Source: Daucus carota subsp. sativus | Lineage: Eukaryota; Streptophyta; Magnoliopsida; Apiales; Apiaceae | DNA: 64,000 nt | NCBI RefSeq assembly: GCF_001625215.2 | Contig: NC_030384.2 | Location: 46,674,390 to 46,738,389, forward strand | Direction: 5' to 3' | Part shown: one piece after another, positions 1 through 12,339 of the stretch | How positions within the stretch are numbered: the stretch's first letter is position 1 | How the letters are laid out: each line of letters opens with the position of its first letter | The notes under the pieces: generated by a model | Databases searched by the model: none | The model's input: only the letters and a program-made list of their open reading frames with translations | Told to the model about the DNA's origin: nothing | Position numbers and translations under genes: made by a program

Positions 1-3000
1 CAATAAACCCAACAAATCGTCATGAATATACTCTTCTACTTTCATTGCCAACAACCGCTTGTTAATCATAGACCTCAGTGCAGATCTCACCTCACTCTCA
101 ATCTGCTTCATCCTTTTCATTCTTTTGGTTGGCAAAAATCTACATTTAAAAGATTATAATAAACATCAATCCGAGTAGATGAAACACCAGAAGATTTACA
201 GAGAGGAGGAATAAAAACCTCATTCCTGGGAGGTACAATGTTTGTGCAGCTTGCATCAACAGCTCTGCTTGTTCTTTCTGTAGTTGAAATATTTGTCTGC
301 CTTCTGCATAGCTACTTCCAAAGGCTGTACGTGAAATGACATCAGCTGTTAGAGTTCCCAAATCAGGCCATACATCCAACTCGCATTGCCCCTCAGTTGA
401 AACCATTTTCTCCCATTTGCTCATGATCTCAATACAACTCAAATACATGGCTGGCAGCATATCCTGTTTATATACATCATAAAAAAGAAAGACAATAGTT
501 GTTAATACAATAGAACAATAACTGACAAAATATCTTCCTGCTTGGCACTTACTATCATTCAGATAGTACTGATAAAAATGACATTATTAGGTTCTATATC
601 ATGGAGTAACGGATCGAAAATCTTTTACTTGAATTAAGTTATGTAATAGCATCCATACTAAAGAAAGTCACCTGGAGCAACGACCTACATATATCATCAA
701 CATTTTTCTACTAACAAAAAAAAAAATCTACTAAAAGTTTAAAAACAGCAATATGTGCTAAATACTTTCAACTATCATCAATCTACAACTTCGAACAATG
801 TCCCATGTTCCGTATAAATTTAAGCTTAATATATTCAGTATTATAATGTTTGAGTTTGGTAGAGGGCCAATATAGCTACAGGGATGACCTTTAACTTCTC
901 AAGATGGAAAGCAGGATTCATAATTTTCCGGTTTTTGGCCCACGTCTCACCCTCAGCACTTGCTAGTCCATTTGCGAGCAACTTAAATAAAGGATTACCT
1001 CCCCTGGGCTTCTGGAAGTTAGAGGTCTTATTTAAGGCCTCTTTTATAAGATTGGGGTCTGTGATGTAGACCGCTGGTCGTGGCCCTAGCCACAGAAATG
1101 ACTTCTTGCCTGCAAGAAAGTATAACATAATTAAAGCCACTAGAAATTTTCAGTAAAAGGAGGAATACAGGACTAGGTTGTTTTCTTTTGCCAAGTTAAT
1201 TGACTAGATTTTGTAGTAAACAACTTTGTAACGGTAGAGTTTACTATTTTTGGAAAATTAAGATGAAAAAATCACACATGCTTTGCTGGGAGTCTCACCG
1301 AATGTGAGACACCTGAGTGAAAAAAATTTACATCATCAACATACATACAATAAGTACAGTCCAACTTCCAATTGAAGCAAGGGTTCCTACTAAAAACTTA
1401 AGTATAGAAACCTTCTAAATTAAAAATGAGAAATCTTTTGCTTCCCCTGATGAAACGTTCTTGATGAATGACGAGAGCATATAAGAAAGAATTTGTGTTT
1501 CACAACTTTACAGAGTAAGAATAAAAATCCCTAAAGCAAATCACCTTTTCTTAATGCTCCCAAGACCTAGTAGTACAGTAGATTGGCTAATATTCTAATA
1601 CTCATCATAGGCCACTTACTAGCTAAATTCCATTTACTGGGCATATGATGCCTTGCTTTGAATTAAGTTGGAAAGATCCCTCAGACGTGATCGTGTCAAC
1701 TAAAGGATTTTATTTTCGTCCATTGAAGCTTGACAATGACAAGGATTTACCCTTTCTCTAAAGCCTAAAGGTGTCATGGAAGGGGCTTACCAAAATTATA
1801 CTATATATTCAACAGATATGGAAACTTAAGAATAAAGCTTCCGTGGATAGTTGCCGGAATCAAAATTCTTTCATAAATGGTTGGCTAAATTGGATCCGTA
1901 AAATATCGTGTAAAATTTGTCAAACTTGATACTGACTAAATTGATTGGCTATATTTTAAAAATGGTATATTATTATTATTATTTCAAGTTGTTATAAATA
2001 GAATATATCGTTTTAAATATAATAATAGATTATGTGAAATCTTGCGATAGGTTTCTAAAGGTCGGTCAACTGTAGCCAACATTAAAGCATCTCCAACCAT
2101 GTAGAACCCTTAACCAAAAATTAATAATACATATCATAAATAAAAAATATAGATTATGTAAGAAAAAACTCAACTCCATTCGTACATTCTCATTGTCTAT
2201 GAATATAGTCCTAATGTTTGCTATATTTTTTTATTCATAGTCCTAATGTTTCCTATATTTTTTTAAAAAAATGTCATTTATTACCATATTGAAGCGGTAA
2301 ATTTTATTTATTATTGCAACCTAAAATATTAATAACATATTATTTTTAAAATATAACCAACCAAGTTAAAGATATTTCACATAATGTCTTACAGGTCCTA
2401 TTTTAGCTAATCTCGTTGGAGGTACTCTTAGTGAGTGGGCCAACCTCGTTGGAGATACTCTTAGTGAGTTGGCAGTGTTTTAATTATGGTATGCTTTATT
2501 AAATTTTAGCTAAAGGTTTTGGAGAGTTGGAGATGCTCCTGTCGTTGGATAATATTTTTATTATGCTTCAAAAAAGAGTAGCCTTTTTAATGTCAAACAA
2601 TATTTAAATTTTAAAAAATATTCAAAATAAAATCCTCAAATAACAATACACTGCTTATTAGTATATTAAAATACAGCAAATAATTTGCATGCAAATGTGA
2701 GTATAAAGCATACATAATATTTTTATTTTTAAGAAAAATTAAGGACATTTTTTAGAGTTATAGAAGAATATGCGGAACTTGTAAAAATTAAAAATAAAAA
2801 AACATCTACTTAGAATTAATAAACTTACTTTCTAATATCCTGAAATAGTTCATTTTCAAGACATTTAAAATGTATAATGTATCAAAAGAAGCTAAAATAT
2901 ACAACATGTAATAATATCCGATTAGTAATCTGTTAAATAGTAATCTATTTATTTAACGAAATTATCCCTCCGCAATTGAAATTATTTAAAAAATACCCTT

Positions 3001-4341
3001 CCTCAAAGTCTTATTAAAGAAAATAAATAGTAAAAGAGAATCTAAGGTTGGGTAACTTGAATGAAATGAAATGAGAAGAGAATGAAATGAAAAATTACAT
3101 GGAAGTTTAAGTAGAAAGAAGAGAGTATGAATGACAAAATATGAGTGGATCTAAATTTTGAATGGAAGATGATGTTGGAGTGAAATGAACATTTTTACCA
3201 AAACATATGGATTAGATTTTTAGTTCAAATAATTGGAAGAAATGATCGAAGGCAAATTATAGACATTTTTTCTAATCACCTCCAATTCAATTTAGAGGAG
3301 TGTATTGGATTAGAATTTTAAAGCATTTTTTTTGCATTCATGAAATCCGAGGGTATTCAATTGGGATTGTTCGAAATCCATTAAAATCTTGAGGTATTCA
3401 ATTGAGATTTTAAATTATGCCACAAAATCTGGTGGTATTCAATTGGGATTTTAAATTATGCTTTAAAATCTGATGGTATTCAATTGGGATTGTTTAAAAT
3501 CCATTAAAATCTGATGGTATTCAAATGCTGATGGATTTTTTTTGAATTTCATAAAATGATGGATTTTGTGGCATTCTTTAGTGTATTTTAAGTTTTTTGA
3601 AATCCCACCAAAATCAATGGGATTTTGAAGCATTGTGCTTAAATCCTATCAACTCTACGACATTTTATCAAGAATCCGCACAAAATCAAAATCACATACA
3701 ATCCATTAAAATCCATAGACTAAAAACAATCCATTAAAATCTTAATCGAATACACCCCTGTTAGAGTCTAAATTTCATTTCATTTTCCTCAATTTCATTC
3801 ATCCAACTAAACTCGACCTAAAAATCTAGGAATCTAAAGTCTCCATTTGACTGTAGCAGATAACATAACCAGCTTTTACGGTAAGTTGTCATTGATTTCC
3901 CTATCAAACTTCATCAAATATTATTTTTTTTATATTATAATTTAAAATATGTAAATAAAAAAAATACAAAACAATTTTGTGCAAAAGCACTTTTCTAAGC
4001 AGCATTTTTCTAACTCTCAAATAGACTCTGAACGAATGAATTGCGAAACGAAAACACGTACCGTGTTTACTAATAGCAGTAAATATAGTTGGAGTAACGC
4101 GAGGTATAATATCGTCAGACAGGCTAATGGGCTTGGACCTGGCCTCTTTTCTAGCGGCAGCGAGTTCTTTAACGTCGCCATACAAAAGCCTGTAAGGGTT
4201 TCCCTTAAAGCCCTGATTTCTCAAAATCTTTTCCAGCTTCTTGGGCCTGATCCAAATCCAGTTGAGTAGTCTCCATGCTAACACCACAACGTATGCCAAA
4301 GCCAAGCTTCCTATAATCTTGAAGTATATATCTAACTCCAT
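1..4341 (-). CDS. CYP72A: CYP72A cytochrome P450, gene A (partial, 3' end outside window)
   Basis: ER-anchored heme-thiolate monooxygenase of the CYP72A family. Visible exons (minus strand): exon 1 4062-4341, exon 2 889-1109, exon 3 219-463, and the first 139 nt of exon 4 (1-139). All junctions are GT-AG with the same phases as the complete neighbours, and the frame stays open to the window edge. The start is the ATG at 4339-4341, which opens a hydrophobic N-terminal anchor followed by the basic hinge RPKKLEKIL; an upstream in-frame Met at 4476 would put the anchor internally and was not used. Exon 2 carries the WAKNRKIMNPAFH stretch typical of the C-helix region. Intron 1 is about 2.95 kb, against roughly 70-490 nt in the other copies, because several MITEs have inserted. 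The I-helix, ExxR and heme exons lie outside the window, so integrity cannot be judged. Substrate unknown. Confidence 0.85.
2086..2537. mobile_element. MITE with GAGCATCTCCAAC-type termini
   Basis: The left end reads AGCATCTCCAACCATG and the right end, reverse complemented, GAGCATCTCCAACTCTCC. These are inverted ends of a common plant MITE type. The interior is AT-rich and non-coding and holds a roughly 33-bp imperfect tandem repeat around 2411-2475 (CTCGTTGGAGRTACTCTTAG twice). It lies in intron 1 of CYP72A gene A. Family and target-site duplication were not resolved. Confidence 0.6.
3042..3822. mobile_element. Outer MITE interrupted by a second MITE
   Basis: The left end (AGGTTGGGTAACTTGAATGA) and the reverse complement of the right end (AGGTCGAGTTTAGTTGGATG) are related inverted termini rich in GAATGAAATG. 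The element at 3295-3763 sits inside it, so this copy is older. It lies in intron 1 of CYP72A gene A. The boundaries are approximate. Confidence 0.5.
3295..3760. mobile_element. PIF/Harbinger-like (Tourist-type) MITE
   Basis: Terminal inverted repeats of about 25 bp: the left end starts GAGGAGTGTATTGGATTAGA and the right end, reverse complemented, starts CAGGGGTGTATTCGATTAAG. TTA flanks both ends (3292-3294 and 3761-3763), the target duplication expected of PIF/Harbinger. The interior repeats the phrase GGTATTCAATTGGGATT several times and codes for nothing. It is nested in an older MITE inside intron 1 of CYP72A gene A. Confidence 0.7.
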
Positions 4342-6268
4342 GGCTGTGTGTATAAGTGTGTGTAAAAGAAAGAAGATGAAAGAAGATACTAGAGTGAGTG
4401 GCTGTTGATTTAGAGTGAGGATGAACGGACGATGATATTTATGTACGTTTCTGGGGGTGACATGTGAGTATGACAATGCTATTCAATTTGTTTTATATTA
4501 TACTATTCAACATCCGTGTGGAAGAAGAATTGGTTGTGATTTGAGGTTAATAACTAATCGGGTCAAATTGTTCTTATTTGGGGTCGTTAATTTAATATCA
4601 GATCTAACCGATAATTGTGAACATTGGGTTACAGAATTTGGTTTAAAAAATTTAAATATTCGACATCCTTTGGTTCATAATATAAGACGTTTGATTTTTT
4701 ACGCGTATTTTTAGGTGCTTTGATCATATAGCAAATATTCATATTTTTGTAATTTTTTTTCTGAATAAAAATATAAATGTTATATTTTTATTCAAAAAAA
4801 GAAAATTACAAAAATATTAATATTTGCTATGTGGTCAAAGCACCTAAAGATACGTGTAAAAGTCAAACGCTCTATATAATAGACCAGAGTGATTTGAAAA
4901 TATAACGATTATATGTTTAGCTCGTTTTTTATTTTTTAATCAGGTTGTAATTGACAATTATAAGGTTTGTCTCGGCTGAGTTTTAAGTTATTTATTAAAT
5001 TTATTCAAAAAAAAAAAAATTATTTATTAAATTATTCGCTTTTTATTAAAAAATAACTAATCGGGTCGAAGTATTTCTAATCCAGATATTGGGTCGCCTG
5101 GGAATTGGGTCGATTATACACCCTAGCCTACGGACCAGCAAGAGATGGGACGGGTGATGCTGCAGATCAGAGACCACAGAATCAACTCAGAGGAGCAAGT
5201 TAAAATAAACATACAAAATAGGTGACATATGCTCTGACGTTTTGTATCATTTTCATTCGTTGTTTTGTATAATCGACTTGGCGACAGGGATGATGGTGCC
5301 CGTTCCGTTCTTTAATTTTCATCGAACAATACATATACCTTCTATATGAATAACTATGGGGCACGATTTTCTTTGTAACGAATAAATAATCTCTATATTT
5401 TGTATTGATAGTTTATTAAACAAGTACATGTATATGTAAAATCTAATAACACTTAAAATTGTATTTATAAATATATTTATTGCATTACTTATATTGATTG
5501 CATAATTATATTTAAAATACTTTTCATTTTCTAAAAACCAACTACTGTTTCGAAAATAATAATTACATATTTTGCATGTATTCTTTTTTTTTTGAATAAT
5601 TTTGCATGTATTCTTAAAAATTGATGAATAAAAAAATTAATTAATTAAAAAAAATAGATAGTTTCATCTATCATTTTTAATTAATTCTACTTTATAAAGT
5701 AAATAATATAATATATATATTTTTATAAAATAATTTAGAAAATAACGAGTGAATGGCATTTTATATTCCCCATTTGAGTGTAACCTCAAAGAAACTTTAA
5801 ACTAGTCTGATCAAGTCCGGCAACTGTTAATTAACATTTAAGTGATAATAAACGTGACCACGAAGCTGAGAAAGATGGGGATTAGACAACAACTACGTAC
5901 AAATACATGCAGCTAATGTCAACATGAATATGATTTGGAAGCTCTTAATTAATGGAGAAGTCGATAGCACCATAATTGTTAATAACGTCCACGTTGTCGT
6001 CCTTGTTCGAGGTGAAATTATAATAAACATGGTTCAGCTCTCTAAATTATTGATTTGTAGTTCATTAAATAATAACACCGATAAATTTGTATTTTAGCAC
6101 AGATCGTATAATTGCATCCAAACAACAAAAGTCCATTGCCGTCAAAAGTATACGTATGTCAGGGATCCGGATCCTAATTAGTAGATGCAGACGCAATTAA
6201 ACATGAATGTCAATATTGAGCGACTAACTGTAGCTTTGGCCACAGTTTCAGACCGGCCAAGAACAGCT
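4342..6268. other. Intergenic region between CYP72A genes A and B
   Basis: This holds the promoter side of gene A and the 3' flank of gene B (both on the minus strand). A CATAAATA-like TATA candidate lies about 95 bp upstream of the gene A start, near 4434-4441. A foldback element occupies about 4677-4880. The part at 6180-6268 resembles the 3' flanks of genes C and D. The rest is AT-rich, with no supported gene. Confidence 0.6.
4677..4880. repeat. Foldback (long inverted repeat) element
   Basis: Two arms of roughly 90-100 bp are near-perfect reverse complements with almost no loop. The left arm contains TTTTTAGGTGCTTTGAT and TTTTTGTAATTTT. The right arm contains ATCAAAGCACC-like sequence (GTCAAAGCACCTAAAGATAC) and AAAATTACAAAAATATT. 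The outer part reads (A/T)AGACGTTTGA against TCAAACGCTCT. Consistent with a non-autonomous MITE; a transcript would form a long hairpin. Confidence 0.65.
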
Positions 6269-8452
6269 CTAGGACTTAACCGATTGTAGGATCAAATGTG
6301 CACCATGCTGAGGCTGAAGTGTTAGAATGGTGTGTGGAGCATGAGTATAAGACGGGGAAAGCACAAAGGAGAATCGTTGTAGAATCATGGCCAGTGCCAT
6401 TTTAGCTTCCAACATGGCAAAGTTCTGGCCTATACAAATCCGAGGCCCCCAACTAAAAGGTAGATACGATGCTTTTCCCTTTGTCACTTTTAGTAAACCT
6501 TCTGCAAATCTTTCTGGATTGAATTGCTTAGCATCATCGCCCCATAATTCAACGTCGTGATGCAACAAGAGCACAGGTATCTGGAGAATTACTCCTGCTG
6601 GAAGAGTAGTATCTCCTAATTTGGTCTCTTTATCTATATTTCTACCAAGGACAACTACGGGTGGGTATAATCTCAGAGCCTCCAGCAAAATCATATTTAC
6701 CTGTCACCATAGCGGAAATGCAAGAGTTTCACTAGCTATAACTATGTATTCAGAATTTCAGATACCGTTTGGCATTGCTGTTGCAGACAGCTAACAACAG
6801 TTTTTTGCTGAAAATCAGGTGAAAAACTTAAAACAGTTTTTTTGAACAACGGTTTTTAGTTCAAAAGATGCTTTTAGGAAAAGCAAATCGTCCCATGCAT
6901 GCTAGCTGTTTTTCAAAATAATAGATGTGTGAGACAAACTTACAACTTTGAGGCGATTTAAACCATCAAGATCTGGTTTGTTGTTCCCAAACGTCTGCAA
7001 GACCTCTTCTCTAGCCCGTTTCTGCCAATCTTGATGCTGACCGAGCAAAATCATTGCCCATACCAGTGTATTTGAGGTTGTCTCCTGTCCTGCAAAATAG
7101 AACAGCTTGCACTCTTCGATTACTTCATCGATTGCCAACCCGAAACTTTTATTGTTTCCATGTTGTTCAATTTCTTTTAAATTGCTATCCAGGAGTATGC
7201 CCAGTAAGTCACCCTGGTTGGTTTTGCCTCCTTCGATTTCTCTCAATCTTTTGTCAATGATACTTCTAATGGTAGCTTTAACTTCTTTGGCGATTTCCTT
7301 CATCCTCTTGTTACGTTTGGTTGGCAAAAGTCTACAATAAACAGACTTATTATGCATCAAAAGAAGCAGAGAGGAATAATAATGAAATTTCCCGAAAAGG
7401 AAACTGAAATAAAAACTGAGAGACGTCTTTCAAATTTTATATACCTCATTCCGGGAATGTATACTGATTGGGAAGCCTCGACTAGAAGATTAGACTGTTC
7501 TCTCTGGAGCTGAAAAATCTTCCTTCCTTCTTCATAACTACTACCAAATGCTGTACGCGAAATGACATCACTAGTCAAATTTTCTAGATGATGGTATACA
7601 TCCACCTCACACTGCCCCTCAGCAGAAACCATCTTCTCCCATTCGTTCATTATGTCGTTACAACTTAAGTACATGGCAGGTACCATATTCTGCATTGAAA
7701 TATGGGAACAGAAATAAGGAGAAAGTTCATAAGCCTAAGTAACACATGCAAGTATCAAACCTAACCTATTAACTGAATTTTATATTTAACACTCTAGTGA
7801 AGGTTAAGTTAAGACATTGCAAAGGGACAGTAGCTGTAGTAAACCAGAAACAGACCTTCAACTTGTCAACATGGAAAGCAGGGTTGATAATTTTGCGGTG
7901 CTTGGCCCATTTGTCACCCTCATAGAAAACCAGTCCAGTCACGAGCAACTTGATCATAGGATTACCTCCTTTGACTTTCTGAAACTGATTACTCTTATTC
8001 AGAACCTCTTTTATTGTGTCTGGATCCATAAGGTATACCAGTGGCCTTGGCCCGAGCCATACAAATGAATTCTTCCCTGCAATAATAAAAAAGGATGGAG
8101 TATGAAAAATTAGACTGTTTAAAGAAAATCTACTGAATCCTCAAACAAACTATGGAAGATATGCCAAGATCAGAATACCATGTTTCTCCACTGTGTGAAC
8201 GTCGCCAGGAACAACACGTGGCAGAATATCATCACCTAGTCCAATAGGCCTGGATTTAGCTTCTGCCAGCATTTTTACCAGCTCTCTTATATCTCCGAAG
8301 AAAATTCTGTACGGGTTTCCCCTGAGCCCCTGCTTTCTCAGGAACTTCTCTAATTTCCTCGGCCTTAACCACACCCAAATCAAAATTCTCCATCCCAAAA
8401 TCACAAGTCCTATAGCCAAAAAGGCTCCGAAACACATGTAGATTAAGCCCAT
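6269..8452 (-). CDS. CYP72A: CYP72A cytochrome P450, gene B (complete)
   Basis: Complete five-exon CYP72A monooxygenase. Exons in transcript order: 8179-8452, 7856-8076, 7445-7689, 6944-7331, 6269-6700. The spliced length is 1560 nt (519 aa plus stop), the usual size for the family. All introns are GT-AG. The N-terminal membrane anchor is followed by RPRKLEKFL. The I-helix motif is AGQETT (oxygen activation), the K-helix ExxR is EALR, and FNPERF is intact. The heme loop reads [11 protein letters not shown]: the cysteine ligand is present, but the usual Gly two residues after PF is Ser, unlike all other copies here. Closest to genes C and D. The family oxidises terpenoids and related specialised metabolites and needs a P450 reductase partner. 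The actual substrate cannot be read from sequence. Confidence 0.93.
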
Positions 8453-9457
8453 GATTGGAGATGAAAAAGAACAATTTTTTTAACAAGACAGTAATTTAAT
8501 GAAGGGCTAATCACTATAGTGCTAGCTGTTAGTGAAATGCAGGGACAATTATGTGGTAGTAGACAAGTTTATTAATAATTCTCGTATGTGGTTGTAATAT
8601 AACCAGACAGGTGAAGAAGATAATGTGGTAACTTCCAGACTCTTATGTTGTGTTTGGTTGCGGAGAATGGAATGGAATGGAATGAGTAAAAATACTTGAA
8701 ACTAATAGAGATAGGAAGAAAATTTTGAAAAAAAATTGAGGAAGTGCAAAATTGCTATAATGAGATTTGAGAAGAAATTAAGGATGGGAGAGAATGGAGC
8801 ATTCCATCTCAAATTAAAGGGATGAAATCTAACACATGATGTAAGGAATGGAATGGAGGAATGAATGAAATTTCTTGAAAATTGTCCATAAAATAGTTCA
8901 TTTTTCATTCCATTTCTTCCGGAATCATTCACCCCAACCAAACACAACATTAGAATTTTCTAACTGCTTTATATATATGTCTCCTGTGCTAATCTTTTCG
9001 TGGAACAAGCAAACTGAAGTATCATTGAATACTTGGTGGTCAAACTATGAGTTCCAAGTCTCTGTACCCATGTCCAAGTGTCATGCAAAAGAAATAAGAT
9101 CTATCAAATTTATACGATGTATTATAGCACAATGCATATGAATTATTTTGCTTTTTAACTACATACAGTTCTCTTTCTGTTTTCTTGCTTAAAATTGCTG
9201 ATTAAGGCCATACATCATTGTGTGATTGTCAATGTCTCATATGTATCTGTTTCGAATAATATGAATTTTACTTAATGTGTTGTTATTTAAATAATAACAC
9301 TGACAATAATTGTATTTTATCACTGAAGACACAATTAAATTTCTGTTATTGCAAGACAATGGTAAACTTGGCCGCGGCAGTTTCATGTCTACCAAGAAGA
9401 TATTTTTCTTAGCGATTTTGAAAGAGCCACCTGATACATTATTGTGACATCCAAACT
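8453..9457. other. Intergenic region between CYP72A genes B and C
   Basis: Holds the gene B promoter side, the Tourist-like MITE at 8646-8949 and the gene C 3' flank. The part at about 9329-9440 is homologous to the flank of gene D (TTGGCCGC, then AAGAGCCACCTGATA). No gene seen. Confidence 0.6.
8646..8949. mobile_element. Tourist-like (PIF/Harbinger) MITE
   Basis: A perfect 15-bp terminal inverted repeat, TGTTGTGTTTGGTTG, stands at the left end and its reverse complement at the right. TTA flanks both sides (8643-8645, 8950-8952). The subterminal DNA is rich in GGAATGGAATG. The 304-bp element is non-coding and lies about 200 bp upstream of the CYP72A gene B start, so it is close to the promoter. 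Confidence 0.75.
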
Positions 9458-11507
9458 TCAGATTTTAGGCTCAAACCGACTTAAGATCAAATGTGCGCCA
9501 TGCTGAGGCTGAAGTGTTATGACAGTGTGCGGAGCATGAGTATAAGACGGGGAAAGCACAAAGGAGAATCGTTGTAGAATCATGGCCAGTGCCATTTTAG
9601 CTTCTAACATGGCAAAATTCTGGCCAATACAAATCCGAGGTCCCCAACCAAAGGGCAGATACGATGCTTTTCCCTTTGTTACCTTCACTACACCTTCAGA
9701 AAATCTTCCTGGATTGAATTGCTTAGCATTATCGCCCCATAATTCAACGTCGTGATGCAACAAGAGAACAGGTATTTGGAGAATTACTCCAGCTGGAAGA
9801 GTAGTATCTCCAAGTTTAATCTCTTCATGTATACTCCTACCGAGTGCAGCTACTGGAGGGTATAGTCTTAAAACCTCTAGCAAAATCATATACACCTGTA
9901 CTCAATATAGAAATCAAGAGCTTTACTAATTTTAGATTTTCTGAGTAACAAAATACTTTCTTAGCATGACATTGTATTTTGATATAATAGCAATATGAGA
10001 CAAACTGACCACTTTGAGGCGATTTAAACCATCAAGATTTGGTTTGTTGTTCCCGAACGTCTGCAAGACCTCTTCTCTAGCCCGATTCTGCCAATCTTGA
10101 TGCTGACTTAAAAGAATCATTGCCCATACCAGGGTATTTGAGGTTGTCTCCTGTCCTGCAAAGTAGAACAGCTTGCATTCTTCGATAACTTCATCAATAG
10201 TCATCCCAAAACTTGTATTGTTTTCATGTTGTTCAATTTCTTTGAAATTGCTATCCAGCAGTATGCCCAACAAGTCACCCTGGTTGGTTTCTCCCCCTTC
10301 AATTTCCTTCAATCTTTTGTGAATGATACTTCTTACAGTAACTTTAACTTCTTTAGCTATTTCCTTAATCCTATTATTGAGCTTAGTTGGCAAAAGACTA
10401 CAACAAACAGTCTTAGTATGTAGAAGCAAAGGAGCACAAAAGGAAATCAATCAAAGAGAGATATCATCTGAAATTTGTATACCTCATTCCAGGAATGTAT
10501 ATTGACTGGGAAGCCTTCATTATATGAGTTGACTGTTCTCTTTGGAGCTGAAAAATCTTTCTTCCTTCTTCATAACTACTACCAAATGATGTACGTGAAA
10601 TGACATCGCTGGTCAAATTTTCTAGATAATGACGGACATCCACCTCACATTGCCCTTCAGCAGACACCAATTTCTCCCATTCGTTCATTATGTCGTTACA
10701 ACTTAAGTACATGGCAGGTAGCATATTCTGCATTGAAATAAGGGAACATAAGAAGAAACTGCATAATGTTCAGTGACATACATTCAGACATTTTAAGTTT
10801 TAACATTTTAATGAAGCTCCAGTCAAGACATTGCAGAGGAACACTGGTGATACTAAATTACATGACATTGTACTTCATTGTAAAAATAGTGATAAATTTT
10901 ATATGGATATGTAATAGCTATGAACAGAATAGGCCTTCACCTTCAACTTATCAACATGGAACGCGGGGTTAATGATTTTCCTGTGTTTCGCCCATTTATC
11001 ACCCTCATAGTAAACCAGTCCAGTCGCGAGCAATGTGGTTACAGGATTATCTCCCCTGACTTTCTGAAACTGATTACTCTTGTTCAGAACCTCTTTGATT
11101 GTGTCTGGATCCATAAGGTATACTAGTGGTCTTGGCCCAAGCCATACAAATGATTTCTTCCCTGCAATATTGGTAATAGAGTATGAAAATTAAAATGGCA
11201 GGACAAATATACTAGCCAGTGGCACTCAAATACCATTTTTTTCTACAGTGTCAACGTCGCCAGGCACGACACGTGGCAGAATATCATCAGATAGTCCAAT
11301 AGGTTTGGATTTGGCTTCTTCCCCCATCTTTATCAGATCTTTAACATCTCCAAAGAAAAACTTGTACGGATTTCCCTTGAACCCCTGCTTTCTAAGGATA
11401 TTCTCTAGCTTCCTCGGCCTCAGCCACACCCAATTCAAAATTCTCCCTCCCACGATCAAAAGTCCAATAACACCAAACACTCCTAAACACGTGTAGATTA
11501 AGTTCAT
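9458..11507 (-). CDS. CYP72A: CYP72A cytochrome P450, gene C (complete)
   Basis: Complete five-exon CYP72A. Exons in transcript order: 11234-11507, 10941-11161, 10483-10727, 10010-10397, 9458-9895. Spliced 1566 nt, 521 aa. I chose the ATG at 11505-11507 because it aligns with the starts of genes B and D; an in-frame Met 11 codons upstream is also possible. Motifs: anchor then [10 protein letters not shown]-helix AGQETT; ExxR as EVLR; heme loop [11 protein letters not shown]. The PERF motif is PGRF (as in gene D), which keeps the Pro and Arg. At the exon 3/4 junction the usual Arg is Ser, and exon 1 ends with KNG instead of KHG. A membrane-bound, reductase-dependent oxidase of unknown substrate. 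Confidence 0.93.
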
Positions 11508-12339
11508 GATCGAATGAAAATTAGTGAGATATTGATCCATGAAATGATTAAGAGCTAATAACTATCTGACAAGCTGGTAGTAAAACTAATGCAGTACTTA
11601 AAGTAGCGGTACTAGACAAATTGTTAATCACTATGAGAAAGGTGATATTACTTGGTATCTCACTAACTCGCGTAGAAGATTTCTAAGTACTTGACATGTC
11701 TCATGTGTTCATCTTCATCGTAGAACAAACAAACCGAAGTATCATTAAACCGGACAAATATTGCCAATCACACTGATGCTCAACAAGTATGCGCCTTCTT
11801 CCAATTAAAGTCCGTCAGATCACATTTGGCTTGTTTCTGTTGTAAAGGTTTCTTGTAAGGAATACGAGATCGTCTACTGGTGGTAATCCATGAGAGACAT
11901 CATAAACTTGAACTCTTTTATGAAAATAGTATTTTGCTAAGAGCCTAAGACAGTTAGCTTCTTCTTTTTGTTCTTTATTACTTGCAGTTCTCTTTTTTCG
12001 TGGTCACAAGGCATCACAGTACTTGTCATTTATTATATGCATCTCAAAGTTATGAATAATTTTTTTTTAATATGTAGTTTATTACTCGTAATAACAATGA
12101 AAATATCTACAATCCACCGCATGAAAAGGGTGTAGTACAAACAACAGATATTCTTAATTCTATACTACTAAGTACTAATTGGCTGCAGATGCAATTATAT
12201 GCCTGTCAATATTGCACGACTATGGTAACCTTGGCCGCAGTTTTAACTTTCATGTCAACCAAGAACAGATATTTCTTAGCGGATTTAAAAGAGCCACCTG
12301 ATATTCTGAGACACTCTTGTGAAATCCCAGCCTTGAAAT
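11508..12339. other. Intergenic region between CYP72A genes C and D
   Basis: Promoter side of gene C and 3' flank of gene D. The segment at about 12184-12320 is homologous to the 3' flanks of genes B and C, which shows that the duplicated unit extended beyond the coding exons. No gene or complete transposon recognised. Confidence 0.55.
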
